57,023 nucleotides of DNA, from positions 1-57,023 of the forward strand of contig JAHJSA010000075.1 of the NCBI GenBank assembly GCA_018830645.1. The letters run 5' to 3'. Below the pieces are notes generated by a model that was given only the letters and a program-made list of their open reading frames with translations, was not told the DNA's origin and did no database searches. A program made the translations under genes and the position numbers. Within the stretch, counting starts at the first letter, position 1, and each line of letters opens with the position of its first letter. The stretch comes from Actinomycetota bacterium. GTDB lineage: Bacteria; Actinomycetota; Thermoleophilia; RBG-16-64-13. Shown here piece after piece: positions 22,684 through 30,619 of the stretch.

Positions 22684-25600
22684 TCAGGCTTCCACGCGAC
22701 GCACCGTGACCACCACCGGCAGCCCGTTGACCTTGAGCTCCTCACGATGGCCACCGGCCTCCGCCCCGCCCGGGGTCGCGGACGCCTCGAGGCTCACGGC
22801 GAGGGTCTCCTTCTTGATCAGCTCCCCGACCTCCTCGAGCACGGCGGCGATCTCCGCCGGGCCCTCCACGATGAGGTGGATGCGGTCCTCGATGCGCAGG
22901 CCCGCGGCCTTGCGGGTGTTCTGGATGTGGTGAACGAGTTCGCGGGCGAGGCCCTCCTGGCGCAGTGCGGGCGTCAGTTCGGTCGAGAGCGCCACCACCA
23001 GATCGGCCTCCCGTTCGATGGCGAACCCTTCCCGCTCCTCGGTCTCCACGAGAAGATCGTCGGCGGTCAGTTCGTGAAGCGCGCCCAAGGCCTGCACGGG
23101 TACGGGCTCGCCGGCCTTGAGCATCCGGTCGACTTCCGCGCCGTCGAGTGCCCCCACGGCCGCCGCCACCTCGGGCATCGCTTTGCCGAACCGCGGGCCA
23201 AGCGTGCGGTAGTTCGGCTTCACCAGGTAGCTCACCAGCTCCCCGGCGGTCGCCACGATCTCAAGTGCCTTGACGTTGAGCTCCTCGCACACCACGTCGG
23301 TGAGGGTGAGGAGGGCCGTCGCCTGCTTCTCGTCGAGCGCCACTATGGCTGTGGCCAGCGGTTGGCGGGTCTTCAGCTGAGACGCGTTGCGCGCCGCACG
23401 ACCCATGTTGACCACGCGACGGGCGATGCCCATGCGGAAGGAGAGATCCTCGTCGATGAGAGCGGTATCGGTCTCGGGCCAGTCGCACAGATGCACAGAT
23501 TCAGGCACGTCCGCGTACCGTTCCGCCGTCAGGTTGCGGTAGAGCTCCTCGGCCAGGAAGGGCATGAAGGGAGCACAGAGCTTGGAGAGCATCTCCAGGC
23601 ACTCGTAGAGCGTGAGGTAGGCGGCGACCTTGTCGGCGTCTTCCTCACTCTTCCAGAAGCGGCGGCGCGAGCGCCGCACATACCAGTTGGAGAGCTCGTC
23701 GACGAACTCGCTGATGGCTCGGCCGGTGGTGAAGGCGTCGTAGTTCTCAAGGCCGTGGGTGACCTTGGCCACGAGTTGGTGCAACTCGGAGAGGATCCAT
23801 CGGTCGAGCAAGGTGCGCTCGGAAGCGGGCACGTCATGGGCGCGCGGATCGAAGCCGTCGATATTGGCGTAGAGGGTGAAGAACGAGTACGTGTTCCACA
23901 GGGTAAGGGTGAACTTGCGCAGCACCTCGTCGATGTGATCCGGGCTGAAGCGGCGCGCGTACCACGGCGAGCTCACGGTGAAGAGATACCAGCGGAGCGC
24001 GTCGGCACCCTGCTCGTTGAGCACCGCCCAGGGGTCGACCACGTTGCCCAGGCGCTTCGACATCTTGCGCCCCTCACCGTCGAGGATATGCCCTAGGCAC
24101 ACGACGTTCTTGTAGCTCGAGTGCCCGTAGAGCAGGGCGCTGATGGCGATGAGGCTGTAGAACCAGCCTCTGGTCTGATCGATGGCTTCGCAGATGAAAT
24201 CGGCCGGGAAGCGGTCGTTCCAGTGTTCTTGGTTCTCGAAGGGATAGTGCCATTGGGCGATGGGCATCGCCCCGGAGTCGAACCACGCGTCGATCACCTC
24301 GGGCACCCGGCGCGCCTCGGCGCCGCACTCGCGGCAGGGGAAGGCGATGTCGTCCACGTAGGGGCGGTGCAGCTCGAGAGCCGAGAGGTCGCGGCCGGCC
24401 AACTCTCCCAGTTCGGCCCGGGAAGCCACGGCAAGGTCGTGCCCGTTCGAACACCGCCAGAGGGGCAAAGGAGTGCCCCAGTAGCGTTCGCGCGAGAGCG
24501 ACCAGTCGATGTTGTTCTCGAGCCAGTCGCCGAAGCGGCCGTGCTTGATGTGCTCCGGATACCAGTTCACGCCCTCGTTGGCGGCCAGCAACGCGTCCTT
24601 GCGCTTGGTGGTGCGCACGTACCATGACGCCTTCGCGTAGTAGATCAGGGCTGTGTCGCAGCGCCAGCAGTGCGGGTAGTTGTGGCTGTACGGGCGACTG
24701 GAGAAGAGCAACCCTACGTCGTCGAGATCGCGGATGATGGCCTTGTCGGCGTCCTTCACGAACATGCCGGCGTATGGCGGCACCTCTTCGGTGAACCGCA
24801 CCTCTTCGTCAACCGGCATGACCACGGGCAGGTCGTTGGCACGCCCCACCGCCATGTCGTCGGCGCCGAAAGCGGGGGCGATGTGCACGATGCCCGAGCC
24901 TTCGTCGGTACTCACGAAGTCACCGGTGACCACACGCCACGCGGGTTTGTCCGGCGTGACGAACTCGAACGGCGGACGATAGCGCCGCCCGACCAGGGCC
25001 GACCCCGGGAAGGTCTCCTCGACCACAGCTTCCGGACCGAGCACGGTCTCCACCAGGTCGGCGCCCAGGATCAGGTGCTCGTCGCCCAGCCGGGCCCGAG
25101 CGTAGACCACCTTCTCACCCACGGCCGCCGCGACGTTCGAGATCAAGGTCCACGGCGTCGTGGTCCAGACGAGGAGGCTCGTACCGTCCTCCTGGCGGCC
25201 TTCGGCGTCGAGGAGGGGGAAGCGCACGAAGATCGAGGGATCGGTGACCTCTTTGTAGCCCATGGCCAACTCGTGTGACGAGAGCGCCGTGCCGCAGCGC
25301 GGGCAGTAGGGCACGACCTTGTGGTCTTGCTCGAGCAATCCCTGCTTCCACATCTCGGCGAGGATCCACCACACCGACTCGATGTAGTCGTCGTTCATGG
25401 TCCAGTAGGCCTCGTCGAGATCCATCCAGAAGCCGATGCGCTCAGTCATCTTCTTCCAGTCGTCGACGTTCTCGGCGACCGACGCCCTGCACAGCCGGTT
25501 GAACTCGGCGATGCCGAACGTCTCGATCTCGTCCTTCTTGGTGATGCCGAGGCGCTTCTCGATCTCGAGTTCCACCGGGAGGCCGTGGCAGTCCCAGCCG

Positions 25601-26028
25601 GCCTTGCGGGGCACGAAGTGCCCGCGCATCGTGCGGAACCGGGGGTAGATGTCCTTGAAGATGCGGGCCAGCACGTGGTGGGCGCCGGGCTTCCCGTTGG
25701 CAGTGGGCGGGCCCTCGTAGAACACCCACTCGGGGCCGCCGCGCCGCAGCTCAACGCTCTTCTCGAATATGCGGTTCGCCCGCCACCACTCGAGGATGCC
25801 CTCTTCGAGGGCGGGGAAGCGCTGACCGGTGTCTACGGGACGGAACACGTGCGCCTCGTCGTGGCGGCACAGGCCGCCCCCGCAGGCGTCACCATGCGCG
25901 TGGGCTCTCACGCCGGCCGAGACATCGCCGCCGCCTGCGCCGCTCCTGCTACCTGCCGCACTCCCGCCGGTCACCGCACTCCCGCCGGTCACCGCACTCC
26001 CGCCGACCGCGGACTTCTCTTCGCTCAT
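22684..26028 (-). CDS. ileS: Isoleucyl-tRNA synthetase
   Basis: 1114 residues. HIGH-type motif in PPTANGKPGAHHVLA (~108-121), the CP1 editing domain (~210-410), a second part of the catalytic domain with AWFDSGAMPIAQWHYP, KMSKR near residue 652 (GRKMSKRLGN), an anticodon-binding helical domain and a long C-terminal extension of the eukaryote-like IleS2 type. IleS2 enzymes are usually mupirocin-tolerant, but this is inference. The start ATG 26028 has GGAGG six bases upstream. The first ~62 residues are unusual: an 18-bp triplicated SAVTGG linker and then HAHGDACGGGLCRHDEAH, whose His/Cys spacing could bind a metal. The leader carries a T-box. Confidence 0.93.
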   Translation of the reverse strand: MSEEKSAVGGSAVTGGSAVTGGSAAGSRSGAGGGDVSAGVRAHAHGDACGGGLCRHDEAHVFRPVDTGQRFPALEEGILEWWRANRIFEKSVELRRGGPEWVFYEGPPTANGKPGAHHVLARIFKDIYPRFRTMRGHFVPRKAGWDCHGLPVELEIEKRLGITKKDEIETFGIAEFNRLCRASVAENVDDWKKMTERIGFWMDLDEAYWTMNDDYIESVWWILAEMWKQGLLEQDHKVVPYCPRCGTALSSHELAMGYKEVTDPSIFVRFPLLDAEGRQEDGTSLLVWTTTPWTLISNVAAAVGEKVVYARARLGDEHLILGADLVETVLGPEAVVEETFPGSALVGRRYRPPFEFVTPDKPAWRVVTGDFVSTDEGSGIVHIAPAFGADDMAVGRANDLPVVMPVDEEVRFTEEVPPYAGMFVKDADKAIIRDLDDVGLLFSSRPYSHNYPHCWRCDTALIYYAKASWYVRTTKRKDALLAANEGVNWYPEHIKHGRFGDWLENNIDWSLSRERYWGTPLPLWRCSNGHDLAVASRAELGELAGRDLSALELHRPYVDDIAFPCRECGAEARRVPEVIDAWFDSGAMPIAQWHYPFENQEHWNDRFPADFICEAIDQTRGWFYSLIAISALLYGHSSYKNVVCLGHILDGEGRKMSKRLGNVVDPWAVLNEQGADALRWYLFTVSSPWYARRFSPDHIDEVLRKFTLTLWNTYSFFTLYANIDGFDPRAHDVPASERTLLDRWILSELHQLVAKVTHGLENYDAFTTGRAISEFVDELSNWYVRRSRRRFWKSEEDADKVAAYLTLYECLEMLSKLCAPFMPFLAEELYRNLTAERYADVPESVHLCDWPETDTALIDEDLSFRMGIARRVVNMGRAARNASQLKTRQPLATAIVALDEKQATALLTLTDVVCEELNVKALEIVATAGELVSYLVKPNYRTLGPRFGKAMPEVAAAVGALDGAEVDRMLKAGEPVPVQALGALHELTADDLLVETEEREGFAIEREADLVVALSTELTPALRQEGLARELVHHIQNTRKAAGLRIEDRIHLIVEGPAEIAAVLEEVGELIKKETLAVSLEASATPGGAEAGGHREELKVNGLPVVVTVRRVEA
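25956..26009. repeat. Three 18-bp tandem repeats in the ileS N-terminal coding region
   Basis: CCGCACTCCCGCCGGTCA is exact at 25956-25973 and 25974-25991, with a third copy differing in its last bases at 25992-26009. It encodes SAVTGG repeats, a six-residue period that keeps the reading frame. Confidence 0.8.
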
Positions 26029-26099
26029 GCCATACCTCCGCGGGGAAGCCTCTCCCCCGCAACCGACGGCCGCAACCCGCAGCCGCCGTTCGTACGTCG

Positions 26100-26280
26100 C
26101 CCAAGAAGCACGAAACCCCGCCCCAGCGGGATTCCGCTGTAGGGACGGGGTCTTCTCCCGCGGTACCACCCTACTTGGCCGCCCGAAGGCGACCCGCTCA
26201 CCGGATGCCGCGTCACCCGCCGCCTGCCCTCTTTCAGCATTCGGCCGCACTCGACACCCTCCTCCTGTAACGGGAAGGAC
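26100..26280 (-). ncRNA. T-box riboswitch leader of ileS with terminator
   Basis: The minus strand contains AGGGTGGTACCGCGG (26172-26158), an exact match to the T-box core that binds the tRNA acceptor end. A GC-rich terminator follows: minus GACCCCGTCCC (from ~26152) pairs with GGGGCGGGGTTT (to ~26113), with a nested AGCGG/CCGCT hairpin and a broken T-rich stretch after it. Upstream, minus-strand stems around 26180-26220 include an ATC triplet at 26206-26204 that could be the isoleucine specifier codon. Uncharged tRNA-Ile should favour the antiterminator and raise ileS expression. The stem I boundaries are my estimate. Confidence 0.88.
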
Positions 26281-26350
26281 CCGGCCAGGTCTACTGAGCC
26301 CCTCTGGCGTCCACCCCAGCGCTACAGTAAGCTACGAGGCGGACGGCCGG

Positions 26351-26368
26351 CCGGGCGCATGCGCCCGG
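26351..26368. repeat. 18-bp perfect palindrome
   Basis: CCGGGCGCATGCGCCCGG is self-complementary with no spacer. It lies in the divergent gap between the ileS leader and the plus-strand gene at 26598. It may be a cruciform, a protein-binding site or part of the ileS leader RNA. Confidence 0.5.
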
Positions 26369-26463
26369 TTCGGCGGCTGTTCGGCTGGCGGCTCGGGGAT
26401 GATGTTCACCGTCCGTTCCGGCCGGGCTCACACCGTCCCCGGCTCGCTGGGCGGATGAGAGAC

Positions 26464-26502
26464 GACTACTCGTTCCCGTCACAGCCTTTGAACGAAGTAG
26501 TC
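26464..26502. repeat. AT-richer inverted repeat in the divergent gap
   Basis: GACTACTCGTTC (26464-26475) pairs with GAACGAAGTAGTC (26490-26502), 12 pairs with one bulge and a 14-base loop. Local base composition is lower in GC than its surroundings. The rest of 26281-26597 shows no gene. Confidence 0.5.
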
Positions 26503-26597
26503 TAGTCCGCGGGCGGCGCGACTTCAAGTAACGCGCACGTGCCGCGCGGCGGTGGACAGGTGACCGCAAACGGGCGACCACGAACAGGAGACGCGAC

Positions 26598-27092
26598 GTG
26601 AGGCGCACATGGGTGGTGGCGATCGGGGTCGTGGCCGTCTTGGTGTTGGCGATCGGCGGTTGGTGGCTGACGCGGGACGGCGCGGACCGAACGAGCACCA
26701 CCTCCACCGTCTCGACCGGACCCGACGTGACCTCCCCCTACGACCTCATCGAGGCCGACGCCGCGGTGGACCTCGGCACGCTCACCGAGGCCAAGTTCGC
26801 CAGCCTGCTCCTCGACACCAGCGAGGGGTTGACCTCGTACATGATCGCCGCCGGGCAACCCTCGTTCGTCGCCTTGGCCGACGCGGTCGCCGCGTCGGAG
26901 AGAGTGGACGGGCCGGCACCCGCGACCGGTTCGACCTTGACCTTCGTCATGGAAGACCGAGTCACGGTGACCTTCGACCTCGACATCGCAGCCGGGGTCG
27001 TGGGCCGGGAAGGTGCGGTATGGCGACCGGCAGGCGACCTGGCCGCGTTGGTGGGCGACGTCACGGCCAAGGCCGAAGAGTTCCCCGAGTAG
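26598..27092 (+). CDS. Small membrane-anchored protein of unknown function
   Basis: 164 residues from GTG 26598, with AGGAG about ten bases upstream. A signal anchor at ~5-24 (WVVAIGVVAVLVLAIGGWWL) and a short Thr/Ser linker precede a ~115-residue domain. That domain has LTEAKFASLLLDTSEGLTSYMIAAGQPSFVALADAV and GSTLTFVMEDRVTVTFDLDIAAGVV, which looks like alpha/beta folded sequence without catalytic motifs. I do not recognise the family. The gap to the cysteine desulfurase start is 22 bp, so the two may share a transcript. Confidence 0.72.
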   Translation: MRRTWVVAIGVVAVLVLAIGGWWLTRDGADRTSTTSTVSTGPDVTSPYDLIEADAAVDLGTLTEAKFASLLLDTSEGLTSYMIAAGQPSFVALADAVAASERVDGPAPATGSTLTFVMEDRVTVTFDLDIAAGVVGREGAVWRPAGDLAALVGDVTAKAEEFPE

Positions 27093-27114
27093 AGCCCTCA
27101 GGATTCGAGTTACC

Positions 27115-28269
27115 TTGATCTATCTGGATAACGCAGCCACGTCGTGTCCCAAGCCGCCCGAGGTCATCGAGGCGGTGGAGCGCACGCTCCGCGAGGTGTG
27201 CGCGAACCCGGGTCGGGGTGCCTACGATGAGGCGCTGGAGGCGGGCAGAATACTTCTGCGCGCCCGGCGCGGAGTCTGTCGGCTCTGCAACATCAGCGAC
27301 GACTCGCGTGTGGTGTTCACGCTCAATGCCACCCATGCCCTGAACCTGGCACTCAAGGGGCTGCTCCGCGAGGGCGATCACGTGGTCACCTCTTCGATCG
27401 AGCACAACGCGGTGGTGCGGCCGCTCGCGACGTTGAGCAGGCGGGGGGTCACCGTGACGCGGGCCCCCTGCGGCGCAGATGGGGTCACCGACCCCGACGA
27501 CATCCTGGCCTCGCTCACGCCCGCTACCCGTCTCGTGGCCCTCTCCACCGCCTCCAACGTGCTGGGCACCCTGCTTCCTGTGGCGGAACTGGGGCCGGCA
27601 CTACGCGAGCGAGGCGTTCTCTTGCTGGTCGACGCGGCGCAGACGGCCGGATCGCGACCTCTCGACGTGGATGCGATGTGCATCGACCTTCTCGCGCTCC
27701 CCGGCCACAAGGGCCTCCTCGGCCCTCAGGGCGTCGGAGCACTCTACATCGGTCCCGATATCCGTCTCGAGACCCTTGTGGAAGGGGGCGCGGGCCACGA
27801 TTCGGCTTCGGAGGATCCACCGGAGGCCCTGCCCGAGCGCTACGAGGCAGGCACGCCCAACACCCCGGGCATCGCCGGTCTCGGCGCGGGGGTGGACGTG
27901 GTACTCGCGCGCGGAGTCGAGGCCATAGGTGCCGAGGAGACGCGCCTCGCCGACCGACTCAGAGCCGCTTTGCGCGACACCGAGGGCTTAGTAGTGTACG
28001 GCCCGGGTCCTGGCGTGGCGGCGGCTCCGGTGGTGTCCATCGCCTTCGCCGGACTCCCCTCGGCTGAAGCAGCCTTCGTGCTCGACCGGGCGTTCGGCAT
28101 AGCCGTGCGGGCGGGCCTGCACTGCGCACCCGAGGCCCACCGCGCCGCCGGTACGGAAGGCGAAGGACTGGTTCGGTTCAGCGTGGGGCACAAGACAGTG
28201 GATGCCGACATCGACACGGCCATCGAGGCCTGCCGCGAGGTGGCGGCCAAAGCGACCGCCCGCTCCTGA
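27115..28269 (+). CDS. Class V aminotransferase-fold cysteine desulfurase family protein
   Basis: 384 residues, PLP enzyme of the SufS/CsdA-like group. The N-terminus IYLDNAATSCPKP is typical. PLP contacts are seen in TSSIEHNAVVRP, VDAAQTAG and the Schiff-base Lys199 in LPGHKGLLGPQG. The active-site loop has Cys337 in GLHCAPEAH, needed for persulfide formation from cysteine. TTG 27115 is the preferred start because it gives the usual (M)IYLDNAAT beginning; AGGA lies 11 bases upstream, rather far. No SufBCD, IscU or selD neighbours are present, so it may supply sulfur for tRNA modification or other uses. Confidence 0.88.
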   Translation: MIYLDNAATSCPKPPEVIEAVERTLREVCANPGRGAYDEALEAGRILLRARRGVCRLCNISDDSRVVFTLNATHALNLALKGLLREGDHVVTSSIEHNAVVRPLATLSRRGVTVTRAPCGADGVTDPDDILASLTPATRLVALSTASNVLGTLLPVAELGPALRERGVLLLVDAAQTAGSRPLDVDAMCIDLLALPGHKGLLGPQGVGALYIGPDIRLETLVEGGAGHDSASEDPPEALPERYEAGTPNTPGIAGLGAGVDVVLARGVEAIGAEETRLADRLRAALRDTEGLVVYGPGPGVAAAPVVSIAFAGLPSAEAAFVLDRAFGIAVRAGLHCAPEAHRAAGTEGEGLVRFSVGHKTVDADIDTAIEACREVAAKATARS

Positions 28270-28309
28270 CGGTCACCTCGCGGTAGCCGAGCGACCGCCC
28301 GCTCCTGAC
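28233..28309. repeat. Stop-codon duplication and hairpin at the desulfurase 3' end
   Basis: A 20-bp segment at 28251-28270, including the TGA stop, is repeated exactly at 28290-28309. Interleaved with it, CCGCGAGGTG (28233-28242) is the exact reverse complement of CACCTCGCGG (28274-28283), giving a 10-bp stem around the stop codon. Confidence 0.8.
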
Positions 28310-28344
28310 TCCAGGACCGCGCGGCGGCCTACCAGGAGGATGAA

Positions 28345-29358
28345 GTGGAACGAATGACCACGGGTACCGCTCCCCTGGACGAGGCCTCTCCTCGATCCAG
28401 TGGTCTGTCTGCGCGCGAGGTCGAGGAAGCCGGGCGGCTCGGCGCCGCCCTCGTTGCCAACGTGGGCACGGTGATCCGCGGGAAACACGATGTGGCCCGC
28501 GCCTGCGTCATGGCACTCCTCGCGGGCGGGCACGTGATACTCGAGGACTTCCCGGGCGTGGGCAAGACCATGCTGGCCAAGGCCCTGGCCCAGTCGGTTG
28601 ACTGCCGCTTCTCCCGCATACAGTTCACCCCCGACCTGCTTCCCAGCGACGTCACCGGCGTCAACATCTTCAACCAGAAGACGGGGGAGTTCGAGTTCCG
28701 TCCCGGGCCCATCTTCGCCAACGTGGTGCTGGCCGACGAGATCAACCGCGCGTCTCCGAAGACGCAGTCGGCGCTCCTCGAGTGCATGCAGGAGCGCCAG
28801 GCCACCATAGACTCGGTCACGCATCCGATCGCGCCCCCGTTCATGGTTATCGCCACGCAGAACCCCATCGAATACGAGGGCACCTTCCCCCTCCCGGAAG
28901 CGCAACTCGACCGCTTCATGATCCGCCTCTCGGTGGGGTACCCGTCGCCCAGCGAGGAGGCCGCGATGCTCCTCGACCAGACCTCAGGCGACCCCCTCGC
29001 CGAACTGCGCCCCGTCATCGACGCCGCCCGCCTCCTCGACCTCGTCGAGGTCACCCGCCGCGTTCACTCCGCCCCGGCAATCAGAGCCTACGTGGTGGCG
29101 CTCGCCGAGGCCAGCCGCACCGACTCCGACCTCTACCTGGGAGCGAGCCCGCGTGCCGGGATAGCCCTGCTGCGGGCGGCACAGGCTTCGGCGCTCCTCG
29201 ACGGCAGAGACTACGTGACGCCTCAGGACGTCAAGAGCTTGGCGACGCGGGTACTCTCGCACCGGATCATCCTCTCGCCCGACGGTCGTGCCCACGGCCG
29301 CTCCACGGCGGACGTGGTCAGGCGGCTCTTGGAGAGCGTCCCGGTACCCACCGGGTAG
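28345..29358 (+). CDS. MoxR-family AAA+ ATPase
   Basis: 337 residues. Walker A is EDFPGVGKTML (Lys74), Walker B VVLADEINRA at ~127-136, followed by sensor 1 FMVIATQNPIEYEGTFPLPEAQLDRF and a C-terminal lid domain with LGASPRAGIALLRAAQA. MoxR ATPases act as chaperones that activate partner proteins, often with DUF58 and transglutaminase proteins, which follow here. GTG 28345 lies five bases after AGGAGG; ATG 28354 is an alternative. Confidence 0.92.
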   Translation: MERMTTGTAPLDEASPRSSGLSAREVEEAGRLGAALVANVGTVIRGKHDVARACVMALLAGGHVILEDFPGVGKTMLAKALAQSVDCRFSRIQFTPDLLPSDVTGVNIFNQKTGEFEFRPGPIFANVVLADEINRASPKTQSALLECMQERQATIDSVTHPIAPPFMVIATQNPIEYEGTFPLPEAQLDRFMIRLSVGYPSPSEEAAMLLDQTSGDPLAELRPVIDAARLLDLVEVTRRVHSAPAIRAYVVALAEASRTDSDLYLGASPRAGIALLRAAQASALLDGRDYVTPQDVKSLATRVLSHRIILSPDGRAHGRSTADVVRRLLESVPVPTG

Positions 29359-29368
29359 GGGGAGGCGC

Positions 29369-30619
29369 GTGACCGCCCGCGGCTTCGGGCTGGCCCTCTT
29401 CGCCCTTGCGACCTACCTGGCCGGTCGATTGCTTGGGACGGAGGAGCTGTACCTGGTGGCGCTCGCCCTCGTGGCGATGACCGTGCTCACCCAGGTGCTG
29501 GCGACGCCGGCGCGGGGTACGCTCACGGTGGAGCGGTCGCTCGATCCCACCGCCCCTGTCGCGGGCGAGCCGGTGGAGATACACCTGCGGGTGACCAACA
29601 GAGGCATGGTGCCCGTCATGCCATCCGAGCTCACGATGAGCCTGGCTGGAGCGGCCGATATCGAGCTGCGCTCGAGTTTCGGTCCGATCGGACCTAGGCG
29701 CACCTCGCAGTTCAGTATCCTCGTCCCAGGTCTACGGCGTGGGCTGTACACGCTGCCGGCCCCAAGTATCCGCACAGAAGACCCTCTGGGGATCGCGCGC
29801 CGCACGCGAAGCCGCGGCCGCGAGACCACCGTGACCGTGCTGCCGGCCCACGTGACGCTGGAATCGTGCGTGTTCTTCGGTGGGAGGAACCGCGGCCAGG
29901 ACCCGCGTACCCGCGCCACCTCCGCTCACAGTACGTACGACCTCCGGGGGGTGCGGCCTCACCAGCCCGGCGAACCGCTCAGCCGTATCGACTGGAAGAG
30001 CACCGCCAAGACCGGGGTTCTCATGCTGCGCGAGACCGAGGAGCACACCCGCTCCGCGGTGATCCTTCTGCTCGACGGAACGGAAGCCGCCGTCGCGGGC
30101 CGTCGCGGTGACGACACCTTCGAACTCGCGGTGTCGGCACTGGCAAGTGTCGGCGTCCACGCGCTGCGCACGGGCCTTTCGCTGAAGCTCATCGTGCACG
30201 CCGACCACCCCGGCGAGGTGTTCGCCGACCCCGGGGAGCGCGGCGAACGCGTGCTGCTCACCAGTCTGGCGAAAGCGGAGCCCGACGCCCGGCGCCCGTT
30301 GGCCATGACGATCCAGACCTTTGGATCCTCTGTGGCTGCCGGGATCTCCGTCGTGGTCGCGACCTCCAACATCGACCGCGCACTGCTGGCGGATCTATCT
30401 TCGCTGCGCGAGCGGGGCACGCCAAGCTACGTGGTGCACGTCGATTCCGGTGCGTATCGGACGGAGCACGACCTGATCGCGCAGGAGAAGCGATCGCTGC
30501 TGCACGAGCTCTCCCTCAGAGGCATACCTTCCGTGACCCTGCGCTCCGCCGACGACCTCGAACCCACGCTCTCCCTGTCACCGGAGATGGAGCGTCGTTG
30601 GGGAGGCGTGCGACAGTGA
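29369..30619 (+). CDS. DUF58 domain protein with N-terminal membrane helices
   Basis: 416 residues. Two hydrophobic segments at the N-terminus (GFGLALFALATYLAGRLL, LYLVALALVAMTVLTQVLA), a beta-rich region (~60-200), and the DUF58 signature DLRGVRPHQPGEPLSRIDWKSTAKTG at ~190-215 leading into a von Willebrand A-like fold (AVILLLDGTEAAV). DUF58 proteins are regular partners of MoxR ATPases. GTG 29369 has GGGGGAGG directly upstream. Its stop overlaps the next start as GTGA. Confidence 0.9.
   Translation: MTARGFGLALFALATYLAGRLLGTEELYLVALALVAMTVLTQVLATPARGTLTVERSLDPTAPVAGEPVEIHLRVTNRGMVPVMPSELTMSLAGAADIELRSSFGPIGPRRTSQFSILVPGLRRGLYTLPAPSIRTEDPLGIARRTRSRGRETTVTVLPAHVTLESCVFFGGRNRGQDPRTRATSAHSTYDLRGVRPHQPGEPLSRIDWKSTAKTGVLMLRETEEHTRSAVILLLDGTEAAVAGRRGDDTFELAVSALASVGVHALRTGLSLKLIVHADHPGEVFADPGERGERVLLTSLAKAEPDARRPLAMTIQTFGSSVAAGISVVVATSNIDRALLADLSSLRERGTPSYVVHVDSGAYRTEHDLIAQEKRSLLHELSLRGIPSVTLRSADDLEPTLSLSPEMERRWGGVRQ

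Noticed and set aside
22558-24096. 512-codon open frame antisense to ileS
   Set aside because: It is a shadow of GC-biased third positions in ileS, which is certain from its motifs.
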